NCBI GenBank assembly: GCA_020201035.1
Contig: JAIVHO010000037.1
Location: 58,810-122,809 of the forward strand
DNA length: 64,000 nucleotides
Reading direction: 5' to 3'
Source: Bacteroidales bacterium
GTDB taxonomy: Bacteria > Bacteroidota > Bacteroidia > Bacteroidales > VadinHA17
Shown here: positions 29,490 through 39,614 of the stretch, one piece after another
Numbering within the stretch: the stretch's first letter is position 1
Layout: each line of letters starts with the position of its first letter
Program-made: the position numbers and the translations under genes
The notes under the pieces: generated by a model
What the model was told of the DNA's origin: nothing
Databases searched by the model: none
The model's input: only the letters and a program-made list of their open reading frames with translations

Positions 29490-31109
29490 TTACTCTTCAA
29501 ACTGATCCACAAACGAGAATGATGATAGTTCAAACAATCCCCTGTCTCCCAGTTTAATCTCAGGAATAACCAGCAAAGACATAAAAGAGAGTGTCATAAA
29601 CGGGGCCCGGAGTCCGGAGCCCATCTCCTTTACATAGTCTGACATCTGCTCATACTTCCGGGCAATTGTTCCACATGGAACATCTGACATAATACCTCCA
29701 ACTGGCAGTTCCAGCTTCAGCACAGGTCCGTTATCATACACAGAAAGGCCCCCTTTCATTTCGACTACCATATTAATGGCCTCGGCAATAGACCTGTCGT
29801 CGCATCCCACAGCAATTATATTATGGCTGTCGTGTGCCACGGAACCTGCAAAAGCTCCCCTTTTCAATCCAAATCCGGTGATAAATGCAGAAACAGCTGC
29901 CTTATCATTATATCTTTCCTTTACAACCAGCTTAAGAATATCCCTTCCGGTATCAGGTTTTACTTCCCAGCCTTTTTGGACATCAATGTATTCATTGACT
30001 GTTATCAGCTGTCCGTCATATGCTCTGATAACCCTCATCCTGTTTCCTTCAGCTATTACCCTTAGACGTCCAGAATTAACCTTGGAGGAATTAAAACTAT
30101 TTACAGGCTTCACTAATGGCATATCAAAAAGAACACTGTTGTCTCCAAACACTATTTTACCTTTAATATACACCTCCTTAACTGTCAGATTCGATAAGTC
30201 GGACACAACCTGAAAATCAGCACGGTGGCCCACCTGCAGAAGACCAACATCTATACCATAATGGTTAACAGGATTAACGGTCGCCGCACTGAATACATCA
30301 AAAATATCATGCCCAAGTGACAACAATTTCTTTACAATAAGATTTATATGACCCTTTATAAGAGTTTCAGGGTGAATATCATCACAACAGAGCATCACCT
30401 TATCAGGGTTGGTCGATACAAGAAAATGCAGGGCATCCAGGTTTCTGGCTGCACTCCCCTCCCGGATCAGTATCTTCATACCTCTGTTTATCTTTTCCGT
30501 TGCCTCCTCAAGAGTTACAGCTTCGTGGTCTGTTGAGATTCCGCAGGATATATAGTTTATCAGCTCCTTACCCTTTACACCGGGAGCATGCCCATCTATC
30601 ACCATTCCGAGCCTTCTGGCGCTCTCCAGTTTCATCATCACCTCCTTGTCCCCCGCAAGAACACCGGGAAAGTTCATCATTTCTGCGAGAAATCCTACTC
30701 TCCCCTCTGCAAGAAGCCTATCAGTATCAAAGCCATCGATTACAGCCCCCGATGATTCCAGATGAGTAGCCGGCACACATGAAGGCAGGCCAAAAAGAAA
30801 CTCCAAAGGAACATCCTCGCCATTATCAATCATAAAATTTATTCCCTCTTCACCACAAACATTTGCTATTTCATGTGGATCGGCAACTACACCAATCGTT
30901 CCATGCTTGACGGCAACCGCCGCAAATTCCGAAGGAATTAACATACTACTCTCAACATGCACGTGGGCATCAATATATCCCGGAATAATATAGTCAGAAT
31001 AATCTTCATCACTCTGTTCAATAGCCTTAATAATGCCATCCTGGACGGTAACAATGGCATCGAAAATCGTTCTTTTCAGAGGATCTAATATTTTTCCTTT
31101 AATAATCAT
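29490..31109 (-). CDS. ade: Adenine deaminase
   Basis: IIPGYIDAHVHVESSM, VADPHEIANVCG, DGHAPGVKGKEL, SVAHDSHNIIAVG. Confidence 0.93.
   Translation of the reverse strand: MIIKGKILDPLKRTIFDAIVTVQDGIIKAIEQSDEDYSDYIIPGYIDAHVHVESSMLIPSEFAAVAVKHGTIGVVADPHEIANVCGEEGINFMIDNGEDVPLEFLFGLPSCVPATHLESSGAVIDGFDTDRLLAEGRVGFLAEMMNFPGVLAGDKEVMMKLESARRLGMVIDGHAPGVKGKELINYISCGISTDHEAVTLEEATEKINRGMKILIREGSAARNLDALHFLVSTNPDKVMLCCDDIHPETLIKGHINLIVKKLLSLGHDIFDVFSAATVNPVNHYGIDVGLLQVGHRADFQVVSDLSNLTVKEVYIKGKIVFGDNSVLFDMPLVKPVNSFNSSKVNSGRLRVIAEGNRMRVIRAYDGQLITVNEYIDVQKGWEVKPDTGRDILKLVVKERYNDKAAVSAFITGFGLKRGAFAGSVAHDSHNIIAVGCDDRSIAEAINMVVEMKGGLSVYDNGPVLKLELPVGGIMSDVPCGTIARKYEQMSDYVKEMGSGLRAPFMTLSFMSLLVIPEIKLGDRGLFELSSFSFVDQFEE
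29667..29682. promoter_or_regulatory. parS-like site (TGTTCCACATGGAACA)
   Basis: 15/16 identity to the perfect parS core at 31130-31145; inside ade. Confidence 0.5.
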
Positions 31110-31122
31110 AGTATATTTATTT

Positions 31123-31152
31123 AAAATAGTGTTCCACGTGGAACACTATTTT
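31123..31152. promoter_or_regulatory. parS: parS (ParB-binding) site within a 30-bp perfect palindrome
   Basis: AAAATAGTGTTCCACGTGGAACACTATTTT; core TGTTCCACGTGGAACA (31130-31145) fits TGTTNCACGTGNAACA. Confidence 0.8.
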
Positions 31153-33023
31153 CCAAGATAGACCAATAAAACTGATATATCTGACGGACTAACTCCTGAT
31201 ATTCTGGTTGCCATACCGATAGTTTCTGGTCTGGCTTTAGCCAGTTTTTGCCTTCCCTCGGTTGAAATGGAAACCAATTGTTCATAATCTATATCGTCCG
31301 GGATCGGAAGATCATTAAGCTTACCTACTTTATCTGCAAGGTTTCTTTCCCTCTCTATATATCCCTTATACTTAATTCTTATCTCAGCAGACTCTACTAT
31401 AACCTCTGACATCTCTCCTAGTTGTGCCAGTAATTCCCGCCCTTCACCGGAATACTCAAGCAAATCCATCAACCGTAGCTGGGGCCGCGACACAAGGGCA
31501 CTCATTTTAACTCCCTGGGTCAGGGGGGTTGTTCCTCTCTTCAAAAGAAAATCATTTATCTTATCTGGCTTAAAGGTAATGCCATCTGTAAAAACAATCA
31601 TCTTTTCAACCAATGATAGTTTAAACTTTAATCTACCTGCCCGCTCGTCAGAGGCCATTCCAATAGTTTCCGCCACCGGTGTTAATCGTTCATCTGCATT
31701 ATCCTGTCTGAGAAGAATCCTGTACTCAGCACGAGATGTAAACATTCTATATGGCTCATCAACACCCTTGGTGACAAGATCATCTACCAATACTCCAATA
31801 TAAGCCTCGTCCCTCTTAAAAACAAGCGGATCCCTGCCATCCAATTTTAATACTGCATTAATTCCCGCCATTATACCCTGAGCACCGGCCTCCTCATAAC
31901 CAGTAGTCCCGTTTACCTGCCCGGCAAAATAAAGCCCTTTTACCAACTTCGTTTCAAGGGTCGGCTTTAATTGTGTAGGTTGAAAAAAATCATACTCTAT
32001 GGCGTACCCCGGCCTGTATATATTAACATTTTCAAGACCTGGTATTTTTCTTAAAGCAGACAACTGAGTCTCCAGGGGTAAACTGGAAGAATAACCATTA
32101 ATATAATATTCATTTGTGTTCCAACCTTCAGGTTCGATAAATAACTGATGTGACTCCCGATCTCCGAATGTGACAATCTTATCTTCTATACTCGGACAGT
32201 ATCGCGGTCCTATTCCCTTAATTCTTCCCTGAAACAGCGGACTATACTTTAAACCTTTCCGTAGTTCATCATGAACTTCCATAGTGGTACGGACGACAAA
32301 ACAGCTCCTGGAGGAGGACATATCTATTTTATCATGCATATAGGAGAATGTGCGCCCCTCGTTCTCTCCAGCCTGCTCCTCCATAACTCCAAAATCAATA
32401 GACCGTCCGTCGAGACGGGCGCTGGTTCCGGTTTTCATTCTGTCAACAGAAAAGCCCATATCCCTTAACTGCTCGCTGATACCTTCTGAAGCTGCATCGC
32501 CGGACCGCCCTCCTTTGCTTGTATTATATCCAACATGCATTATCCCGTTTAAAAAAGTGCCCCCGCATAAGATAACTGCTTTAGCATAAAAACTTGTACC
32601 AAATGCGGTCTCTACTCCTTTTACCTGTCCATTTTCAACTAATAAACGGACAGCCCTGTCCTGCCACAGGTAAAGATTATCCAGGTTTTCGAGTAATTCC
32701 CTCCAGACTGCACTGAACAACATTCTGTCACATTGTGCCCTCGGGCTCCACATTGCCGGACCTTTGCTCCGATTAAGCATCCGGTACTGAATCATACTTC
32801 TGTCGGTAACAATACCAGACAATCCTCCAAGCGCATCTATCTCTCTGATTATCTGCCCCTTAGCAATACCCCCCATAGCCGGATTGCATGACATCTGTGC
32901 CAGTTTCGTCAGATCCATTGTAACAAGCAGGCAACTCTTACCCATAGTAGCAACTGCATTGGCGGCCTCACAGCCGGCATGACCCCCTCCAATAACTATG
33001 ACATCATATTCAAGCTTCATCAA
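31146..33023 (-). CDS. mnmG: tRNA uridine-5-carboxymethylaminomethyl(34) synthesis enzyme MnmG (GidA)
   Basis: [58 protein letters not shown]. Confidence 0.97.
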   Translation of the reverse strand: MMKLEYDVIVIGGGHAGCEAANAVATMGKSCLLVTMDLTKLAQMSCNPAMGGIAKGQIIREIDALGGLSGIVTDRSMIQYRMLNRSKGPAMWSPRAQCDRMLFSAVWRELLENLDNLYLWQDRAVRLLVENGQVKGVETAFGTSFYAKAVILCGGTFLNGIMHVGYNTSKGGRSGDAASEGISEQLRDMGFSVDRMKTGTSARLDGRSIDFGVMEEQAGENEGRTFSYMHDKIDMSSSRSCFVVRTTMEVHDELRKGLKYSPLFQGRIKGIGPRYCPSIEDKIVTFGDRESHQLFIEPEGWNTNEYYINGYSSSLPLETQLSALRKIPGLENVNIYRPGYAIEYDFFQPTQLKPTLETKLVKGLYFAGQVNGTTGYEEAGAQGIMAGINAVLKLDGRDPLVFKRDEAYIGVLVDDLVTKGVDEPYRMFTSRAEYRILLRQDNADERLTPVAETIGMASDERAGRLKFKLSLVEKMIVFTDGITFKPDKINDFLLKRGTTPLTQGVKMSALVSRPQLRLMDLLEYSGEGRELLAQLGEMSEVIVESAEIRIKYKGYIERERNLADKVGKLNDLPIPDDIDYEQLVSISTEGRQKLAKARPETIGMATRISGVSPSDISVLLVYLGK

Positions 33024-33438
33024 AATATCTCTTAAGATAATACTCCTCTCTTTCCCTCATCATTCCGCTTGAAAGATCATCACTATCGTCATATCCGGTC
33101 AGGTGCAGTATTCCGTGCGCCATTACCCGTGCCATTTCACTACGAAAATCAGCTCCCAGATGCTTTGCATTTCTTTTTACGGTATCTACGGAGATATAAA
33201 TCTCTGCCTTCACCGTACCAGCTTCCTCTGACATATCAAACGTTATAACATCCGTCAGGTAATCATGTTCAAGAAATTCCCTGTTCAATTGCAGTATCAT
33301 CCTGTCATCTGTAAACACATAGGTAATCACATCATAGCCGTAACCCTCATTAACGACTATATTCAGGATCCAATTCTTAAGGGCTCTACTCTCCCTCAAT
33401 CTGAATCCCTCCTTCTGATAGTAAACTTTTACAGCCAA
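33010..33438 (-). CDS. ybeY: Endoribonuclease YbeY
   Basis: [16 protein letters not shown] (HGxLHLxGyDH-like). Confidence 0.92.
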   Translation of the reverse strand: MAVKVYYQKEGFRLRESRALKNWILNIVVNEGYGYDVITYVFTDDRMILQLNREFLEHDYLTDVITFDMSEEAGTVKAEIYISVDTVKRNAKHLGADFRSEMARVMAHGILHLTGYDDSDDLSSGMMREREEYYLKRYFDEA

Positions 33439-33440
33439 CC

Positions 33441-33866
33441 TCAGTGAATCTTAAATTCCATGATTACCTCATTTCCCTTTTCAGAGAACCGGATACTATC
33501 GCAGAGCTGTTTCATAAGAAAAACACCTCTTCCATGCAGATTTTCAATATTTTCCGGCGAAGTAGGATCCGGCACCAGAGAGGGATCAAAACCGCTTCCC
33601 TGATCAGCCACCTTAACAACAAGATTATTATCAGCATGCTCAAACGCCACATCAACAGTTTTCATTCTGTCAGCCTTGTTCCCGTGGATAATTGCATTAT
33701 TTACAGCTTCGATTGTTGCAATAAGTATCTTACCATAGTCATCAGATCCTATGGCCAGCTCGCTAGATATTTCATCTATAAGGCTTTCCACCAGGCGAAG
33801 ATTAACCCTCTCGGATATTATGCTGATATTCCTGATCATTAAGCTATTCAATCTCCAATTATACAT
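33441..33866 (-). CDS. RsbW-like ATP-binding protein (anti-sigma/serine kinase HATPase fold)
   Basis: ATIEAVNNAIIHGNKADRMK, VKVADQGSGFDP, GRGVFLMKQLCD. Confidence 0.85.
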   Translation of the reverse strand: MYNWRLNSLMIRNISIISERVNLRLVESLIDEISSELAIGSDDYGKILIATIEAVNNAIIHGNKADRMKTVDVAFEHADNNLVVKVADQGSGFDPSLVPDPTSPENIENLHGRGVFLMKQLCDSIRFSEKGNEVIMEFKIH

Positions 33867-34033
33867 GATTTTTCAGTAAAAGGTTGCATCCCCGCAGATT
33901 TTTTAATCCACCCTTTCACCAACAAACATAATTTATATATTAACCAATACAAATAAGAAGCAGCTATTAGCCCTACCATCACTAAAAAATCGTCGGTGAT
34001 ATGCACTGATACTAATCTCTTCCCACAATCCAC
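33848..34033 (-). CDS. Small predicted membrane ORF
   Basis: 61-aa ORF with hydrophobic segment; overlaps both neighbouring genes. Confidence 0.35.
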   Translation of the reverse strand: MDCGKRLVSVHITDDFLVMVGLIAASYLYWLIYKLCLLVKGWIKKSAGMQPFTEKSCIIGD

Positions 34034-35193
34034 TCTTCAGGATTCAGCTTTACCTTTTCGTTATATATCATAAACTTTATAACAGATTTTCCATCCTCCT
34101 GCGGATCACTGAAGACTTCTCCGATTGATTGTCCGGTGACAACATCCTCTCCAGGTTTCACATTTACATTTACCAGATTCTGGTAGACGGAAAGGTACTT
34201 GCCATGTCTGATAATCACTGCCATATTGGCTCCTGAGATACCGAATACGCTCATCACCTTTCCCTTGAACACAGCCCTGGCTGTCACCATACCACGGGAG
34301 GTAATCTCGACCCCTATATTATCAACCCTTGTTCCCTTAAAGACAGGATGATCATGCACTCCGAAATGATTTGTTACCACACCTCTTTCTACAGGCCACG
34401 GTAATCTGCCTCTGTTCTTTTCAAAATCATCCCCTATAATTCTATCAGCAGGAGCCATATCGTTATTTGCCAATCTTTTCCTCTCCTCTTCAATAACTCT
34501 GGCTATTTCCTTTTCAATCTCAGCTGCTATCCTCTGCTTCTCCCTGAGATCCTGCTGCAGCTGCCTCTCCTTGCTTGTGAGTGTATTAACAAGTCGTCGT
34601 TTACCCTGTTGCTCACCCATCATCTGTTCCACCTGTCTCTCTTCCCTTCGCCTGAGCTCAAGAATATCGTCGAGATCCTTTTCCTGAAGATTCCTGTTAA
34701 GTTCAATATGCCCCTTCAGTTCTCTGATTATCTCCGCCTCACGTCTCCGGAATTTGGCAACCTGCTGAAGGTGCTTTATTCTCTTGTAGCCCTGGTTAAG
34801 GTCACTTGCTGAAAAAATATAAGCAAAAGCCGGCCTCCCCTTGCTTACCCTCTGCGCATGTACTATAGCTCTTTCATATTCCTTAATCAGTTTACCAAGA
34901 TCCTCTTCCATCAGTTGAATTGCAAGATCATTAAGAGCTATTCTTTCATTCAGAAGAGCTATTTCTTCCCTTACTCCATTTATTATATCCTCACGCAGCG
35001 TTATTTTCCTGTTCAGAATATTAAGCTCATTCAGGCTCTGGCTACGCTCCTTTGATGTTTCACGAAGCATATTATCGATATAGGAAATATCCTCCAGCGT
35101 TTTTGCCCTTCGCTGTTCAAGCTCCGCCCGTGTTTGACCGGTAAGGCCCAACGGCACAATTATTAAACCAATCAGTAAGAATACTGTTCTCAT
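34012..35193 (-). CDS. EnvC-like murein hydrolase activator (coiled coil + degenerate LytM/M23 domain)
   Basis: Coiled-coil N-terminus; M23-like C-terminus with catalytic His/Asp positions replaced (VDNIGVEI, HGKYLSVYQNL). Confidence 0.85.
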   Translation of the reverse strand: MRTVFLLIGLIIVPLGLTGQTRAELEQRRAKTLEDISYIDNMLRETSKERSQSLNELNILNRKITLREDIINGVREEIALLNERIALNDLAIQLMEEDLGKLIKEYERAIVHAQRVSKGRPAFAYIFSASDLNQGYKRIKHLQQVAKFRRREAEIIRELKGHIELNRNLQEKDLDDILELRRREERQVEQMMGEQQGKRRLVNTLTSKERQLQQDLREKQRIAAEIEKEIARVIEEERKRLANNDMAPADRIIGDDFEKNRGRLPWPVERGVVTNHFGVHDHPVFKGTRVDNIGVEITSRGMVTARAVFKGKVMSVFGISGANMAVIIRHGKYLSVYQNLVNVNVKPGEDVVTGQSIGEVFSDPQEDGKSVIKFMIYNEKVKLNPEEWIVGRD

Positions 35194-35948
35194 CTTAATC
35201 GTCCTGTATCATACCTGGAAGGCTTTTCGAGGGGCTCCACAATTCCGGTGTATTCAGAATATCCTGATAGCGACATATCGAGAGTCATTACCGCATTGTC
35301 CTCTCTGAACCTTATATTTTCGGGATACATAGCGTTACCGGAAGCAATGAAGTCTTCAAAATTCATGCTTATTGAGTTATTCTCAATTGTTCCTCTTAGA
35401 TCAGTCAATTTACCAAGCAAACAATCAAATCCTGCAACGTAAGAATCTTTTCCCAGATTTAAAATCAAACTTGCCTTGCCTCCGATACACCTTACCCGTT
35501 CTCCGGAGCCGGCACCTGATGGTAAATCCCCGAACAAAAAAGGCATAATATCCCAGCTCAGCCCGTACTTTCCAATAACTTCCCTTGTTTCACCTTCAGA
35601 ATATATCCTGTTTAATCTGTCAAGAATAATTATTTTATTCTTATCAATATAAATTCTTGCCACTTCTATTGATGCAATTATCCTGACAGATACAAGCATC
35701 TTCCCTTCACTGTCGGATCGAATATTCACGGTAAATCGTCTTGTTTCGCCCCCCTCATTCATGACAACCCTTATCCTGTCAAATCTAAATCCTTTATTTG
35801 TTACGTTCCTGCCGTTCACATCTTCCAAAAATTGCTCTGTGCGAACATTTATATTCTTTCTCTCGTCGGCTGCTGTTCGCCTAAAAACCGAACATGAACT
35901 TAAAATAAAAATCCCGGCCAGGACGGATATTAATTTTACTTTCCGCAT
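35190..35948 (-). CDS. DUF4292-like lipoprotein
   Basis: Lipobox LSSCSVF; located between TPR gene and envC-like gene as commonly in Bacteroidota. Confidence 0.65.
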   Translation of the reverse strand: MRKVKLISVLAGIFILSSCSVFRRTAADERKNINVRTEQFLEDVNGRNVTNKGFRFDRIRVVMNEGGETRRFTVNIRSDSEGKMLVSVRIIASIEVARIYIDKNKIIILDRLNRIYSEGETREVIGKYGLSWDIMPFLFGDLPSGAGSGERVRCIGGKASLILNLGKDSYVAGFDCLLGKLTDLRGTIENNSISMNFEDFIASGNAMYPENIRFREDNAVMTLDMSLSGYSEYTGIVEPLEKPSRYDTGRLR

Positions 35949-37657
35949 TTTTCAATCTCCTTCAATAGATATGTTTTACCGGGCTCCTGAACAAGCGCTT
36001 TTTCCCAATAATTGACAGCATCATCGCATTTACCAGCTTTAAAAAGGATAAAACCGTAATGTTCCAGTATTTCAGAATCGTCGGTACCCGTTTCGAGAAT
36101 CGTCTCCATTACTTTCATGGCCCTCCTGTTTTTACCCTGCTTATAGAGTACCCACGCCCATGTGTCGAGATAAGTAACACTTCTATCAATCCCTATTGCT
36201 TTTCGAACCATACTTGCGGCCCTGGGCAGTTCCTGGTTCTGTTCAGCCAGAAAATATGCATAATTGTTAAGAACCAGGGCATCCTCAGGATCAAGCACCA
36301 AAGCTTTCTCATAACTTTCCCATGAATCTTCATAATTCTCCATTTTGTAGTAAATATCAGCCTCCAGAACCAGAATCTGCATCATAAAATCAGGATTTTC
36401 ATTGATCAGTATCCTAATCTTTTTTAATTCATCAAGGGCTTCCCTGTACTTTCCCAGTTCATTTGCCGAATATGCAAGCAACAGCTTAGGCAACGGATAC
36501 ATATTAAACTCTGCTGAAACCCTGCCTGCGTACTGATATAGTTCTTCATTTCTTCCGGATTCGTTCAGCTTCAAAAGCAACTGCTCCCTGGTGGGATAAT
36601 CTCGTGGGAACAGTCGGGCCACCTCACTTAACTTGGATATCTCCTTTTCCGTATCCCCGGCAATTCCGTACAGGGAAGCCAGCGCCAGCATTACTTCCCT
36701 GTTTTCCGGGTGATTTGCTTCAAGCACCATGGCAGACATAATCAGGGACTGTTCCTTCGTTGCAATAAAAGATGAATCAGAAGCAAAACCAGCCAGCAAG
36801 GCTATTTTATCTTCCACCTCTATGGAATCATTTATAAGAAAAACATTCATTCTATCAGTCAGTTCATCGTATCTCTTCTCTTCAAACAGGTAGTCCATAT
36901 ATGAAAGCAGCAGAACAGGATTATCAGGATCACTGGCAAACAACGAGTTATATATCCCTACCGCTTCTTCGCTTCGTCCGGTTTCCCTGTAAAGCTCTGC
37001 CAGCATGCCCTTATAAGCAGTGTTATCTGGAAATTTCAGGCACATCTCTTCAAGCAGCTCTTCTGTCTCCTCTCTTTTTCCCTGTTCATTCAGCGCGTTA
37101 AGCAGATTGTATACAATCTTTTCATCATCACCGTATTTACTCCTGAACCTTTTTAAAATTACCTCTCCTTTGTCTGCATCGCCATTGGCAATATAAAATC
37201 CGGCAAGATTGAACATGGTCTCCTCCTCTTCCGGATATAGTTCTACGATACGTTCAAGAATTACAATTGCTGAGTCAGGTACTCCGGCTGAAAAATAGAT
37301 GTTTGCAAGATTGTTAAGGTACCAGATATTTTGCGGATCATTATTAACGGCTTTACGTCCAAACTGCAATGCGCCCTGAGCATCACCCCTGATAAAAAGC
37401 ATTGATGCTATTTCATAAGGAGCCACTCCACTTTCGGGGTTAATCTCAAGGGCTCTCTGATAGTAGTTAATTGCCTCGCCGGCATTACCGTTCATCTTAT
37501 TTCTTGAACCCTCAACCAGCGCAACGTTATAAAGAACCGTATCGTAACCTGCGGCTTCCCTTTCCGTGACGGAAACCGGTACAATCCTTTTCCCACATGA
37601 AAGCATTACCAGAGTAATAACCGATCCGGTAATAAACCATTTTAAATTCGATTTCAT
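35936..37657 (-). CDS. Tetratricopeptide-repeat lipoprotein
   Basis: Repeated TPR motifs (AINYYQRALEINPESGVAPYEIA...); lipobox VMLSC; ATG 37657 preferred over 37708. Confidence 0.88.
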   Translation of the reverse strand: MKSNLKWFITGSVITLVMLSCGKRIVPVSVTEREAAGYDTVLYNVALVEGSRNKMNGNAGEAINYYQRALEINPESGVAPYEIASMLFIRGDAQGALQFGRKAVNNDPQNIWYLNNLANIYFSAGVPDSAIVILERIVELYPEEEETMFNLAGFYIANGDADKGEVILKRFRSKYGDDEKIVYNLLNALNEQGKREETEELLEEMCLKFPDNTAYKGMLAELYRETGRSEEAVGIYNSLFASDPDNPVLLLSYMDYLFEEKRYDELTDRMNVFLINDSIEVEDKIALLAGFASDSSFIATKEQSLIMSAMVLEANHPENREVMLALASLYGIAGDTEKEISKLSEVARLFPRDYPTREQLLLKLNESGRNEELYQYAGRVSAEFNMYPLPKLLLAYSANELGKYREALDELKKIRILINENPDFMMQILVLEADIYYKMENYEDSWESYEKALVLDPEDALVLNNYAYFLAEQNQELPRAASMVRKAIGIDRSVTYLDTWAWVLYKQGKNRRAMKVMETILETGTDDSEILEHYGFILFKAGKCDDAVNYWEKALVQEPGKTYLLKEIEKCGK

Positions 37658-37661
37658 AATC

Positions 37662-38093
37662 CTATTTTCCGGTATGACCAAAGCCACCCGATCCTCTTTC
37701 TGTTTCATTTAATACCTCTACCTCCTCCCATGATACCTGTTCATGCCGTGCTATTACCATCTGGCAAACTCTCTCCCCATCATTAATCACAAAATCCTTC
37801 TCTGACAGGTTTACCATAATTATTCCTATTTCACCCCTGTAATCTGCATCAATTGTTCCCGGTGAATTAAGAACTGTCAATCCCGATTTAAGAGCCAATC
37901 CGCTTCTCGGGCGTATCTGCGCCTCATATCCTTCAGGCAGTTCAATAAACAATCCTGTCTTAACCAGCGTTCTCTGCAATGGCCTGAGTACTATTTCCCT
38001 GTCCAGGTTCGCCCTGATATCCATTCCTGCCGACAGGTTGGTTGAATATCGGGGAAGCATGTGCTTTGACCTGTTTACTATCTTAACTCTCAT
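37662..38093 (-). CDS. dut: dUTP diphosphatase
   Basis: [50 protein letters not shown]. Confidence 0.96.
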   Translation of the reverse strand: MRVKIVNRSKHMLPRYSTNLSAGMDIRANLDREIVLRPLQRTLVKTGLFIELPEGYEAQIRPRSGLALKSGLTVLNSPGTIDADYRGEIGIIMVNLSEKDFVINDGERVCQMVIARHEQVSWEEVEVLNETERGSGGFGHTGK

Positions 38094-39571
38094 CTATTAA
38101 AAATATTTCGTCCGGTTATAGTTTCGAGTATCCGGTCACGCTTTTCTACCATTATAACAAATGCAATTATAAGAATAGTGTTTACTGATAGTTCCGTTAA
38201 CATATCAGGATAATTGACATTTGCAGCAAAAACAACAATAAGAATAGCTATTAACAGATAAAAAAGTATTCTAAGGGTCTGGTAGGGTACCGGGTAATAC
38301 CTTTTCCCCAGAAAAAATGATGCGATCACCATGGATCCGTAGCAGGCTACATGCGCCCATGCCGAAGCTTTGTAACCATACACAGGTACAAAAGCCAGAT
38401 TTATCACCACCGTGATCAAAGCACCACCCAGAGTTAGTATTGCACCATACCGCGTTAAATCGTTTATTTTATACCACACACTCAGGTTAACAAAAATTCC
38501 ATACAACAGGTAACCCATACTTACTATAGGAACAATAGATAGGGCATCCCTGAGTTTACTATCGATAATATTCTGAAATATTGATATATATAAATTTATC
38601 CCAAGATATATTATCAGTGTGATAATAACAAAATACTTCATCACCTGAGCATAGCTCTCCCTTGCGTCCTTATGACCCGATTTCTCAAAAAAGAAAGGCT
38701 CCACAGCGAATCTGAACATCTGGATAAACAACGACATAAGCACAGCAACCTTATAGCTTGCCCCATATTCACCTACTACGGCCAAACCATCTTCTTCCGG
38801 TGTAAGTCGTCTGAGTATCATCTTATCAAGTGCATCGTTGATTGTACCGGCCAGTCCCCCTATAAGAAGTGGAAGAGAATACGCAAGAAGTCTTTTCCAG
38901 AGTGTATAGCTGAAACCACGTTTTATTGATAATATTTCAGGCAGGAGTAGAATAACGACAAACCCGCTGGCAATCATATTGCAAAAAAAGACATAACCTA
39001 CTCCCAGATCAGGATTATAAAGCCACCCGGGTAATACAGATCCTTTTTTGACCATCTCCGGAGCTATCTTAAGAAAGAAAAGAACCAGGACTATAGTTAC
39101 CAGTACATTAATTATTTTGAGTATACTGAAGCGCAGAGGCCGGTTATCTGCCCTCAGCCTTGCAAATGGAATTGCGGCTATTGCATCAAATGCCAGAATA
39201 AAAATAAACATTCTTATATACACTCTGTTATTCTCATATCTGAGTGCCTGTGCAAAAGAACCGATAAACAGGTTTGCAACAACTACGAAAAAGAGTGAAG
39301 TGACCAACAGGGAAAGAAAAGCCGTTGCAAATACCCTTTCCCGATCCGGACTGGAGGAGGAGTAGCGGAAGAACCCCGTTTCCATTCCATATGTAAGAAT
39401 AACCAGGAAAAGAACCATAAAGGCGTACAGTTCAGTTACAATACCATATTCCGACTCACTGAACACACGGGTATAAAAGAATGTCAGCACCAGATAATGC
39501 AGGAATCTGGGTACAATTGTACCCAATCCGTAAACCAGAGTCTGTCCGGCTAATCTGTTAATATAACTCAC
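38090..39571 (-). CDS. Polysaccharide biosynthesis / flippase family protein (MATE-like)
   Basis: 12-14 TM ORF, N-terminal [19 protein letters not shown]. Confidence 0.82.
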   Translation of the reverse strand: MSYINRLAGQTLVYGLGTIVPRFLHYLVLTFFYTRVFSESEYGIVTELYAFMVLFLVILTYGMETGFFRYSSSSPDRERVFATAFLSLLVTSLFFVVVANLFIGSFAQALRYENNRVYIRMFIFILAFDAIAAIPFARLRADNRPLRFSILKIINVLVTIVLVLFFLKIAPEMVKKGSVLPGWLYNPDLGVGYVFFCNMIASGFVVILLLPEILSIKRGFSYTLWKRLLAYSLPLLIGGLAGTINDALDKMILRRLTPEEDGLAVVGEYGASYKVAVLMSLFIQMFRFAVEPFFFEKSGHKDARESYAQVMKYFVIITLIIYLGINLYISIFQNIIDSKLRDALSIVPIVSMGYLLYGIFVNLSVWYKINDLTRYGAILTLGGALITVVINLAFVPVYGYKASAWAHVACYGSMVIASFFLGKRYYPVPYQTLRILFYLLIAILIVVFAANVNYPDMLTELSVNTILIIAFVIMVEKRDRILETITGRNIFNR

Positions 39572-39614
39572 CTGTCTGCTGCCGATTTAAATTGAAGCAA
39601 AGATACTAACCTAT

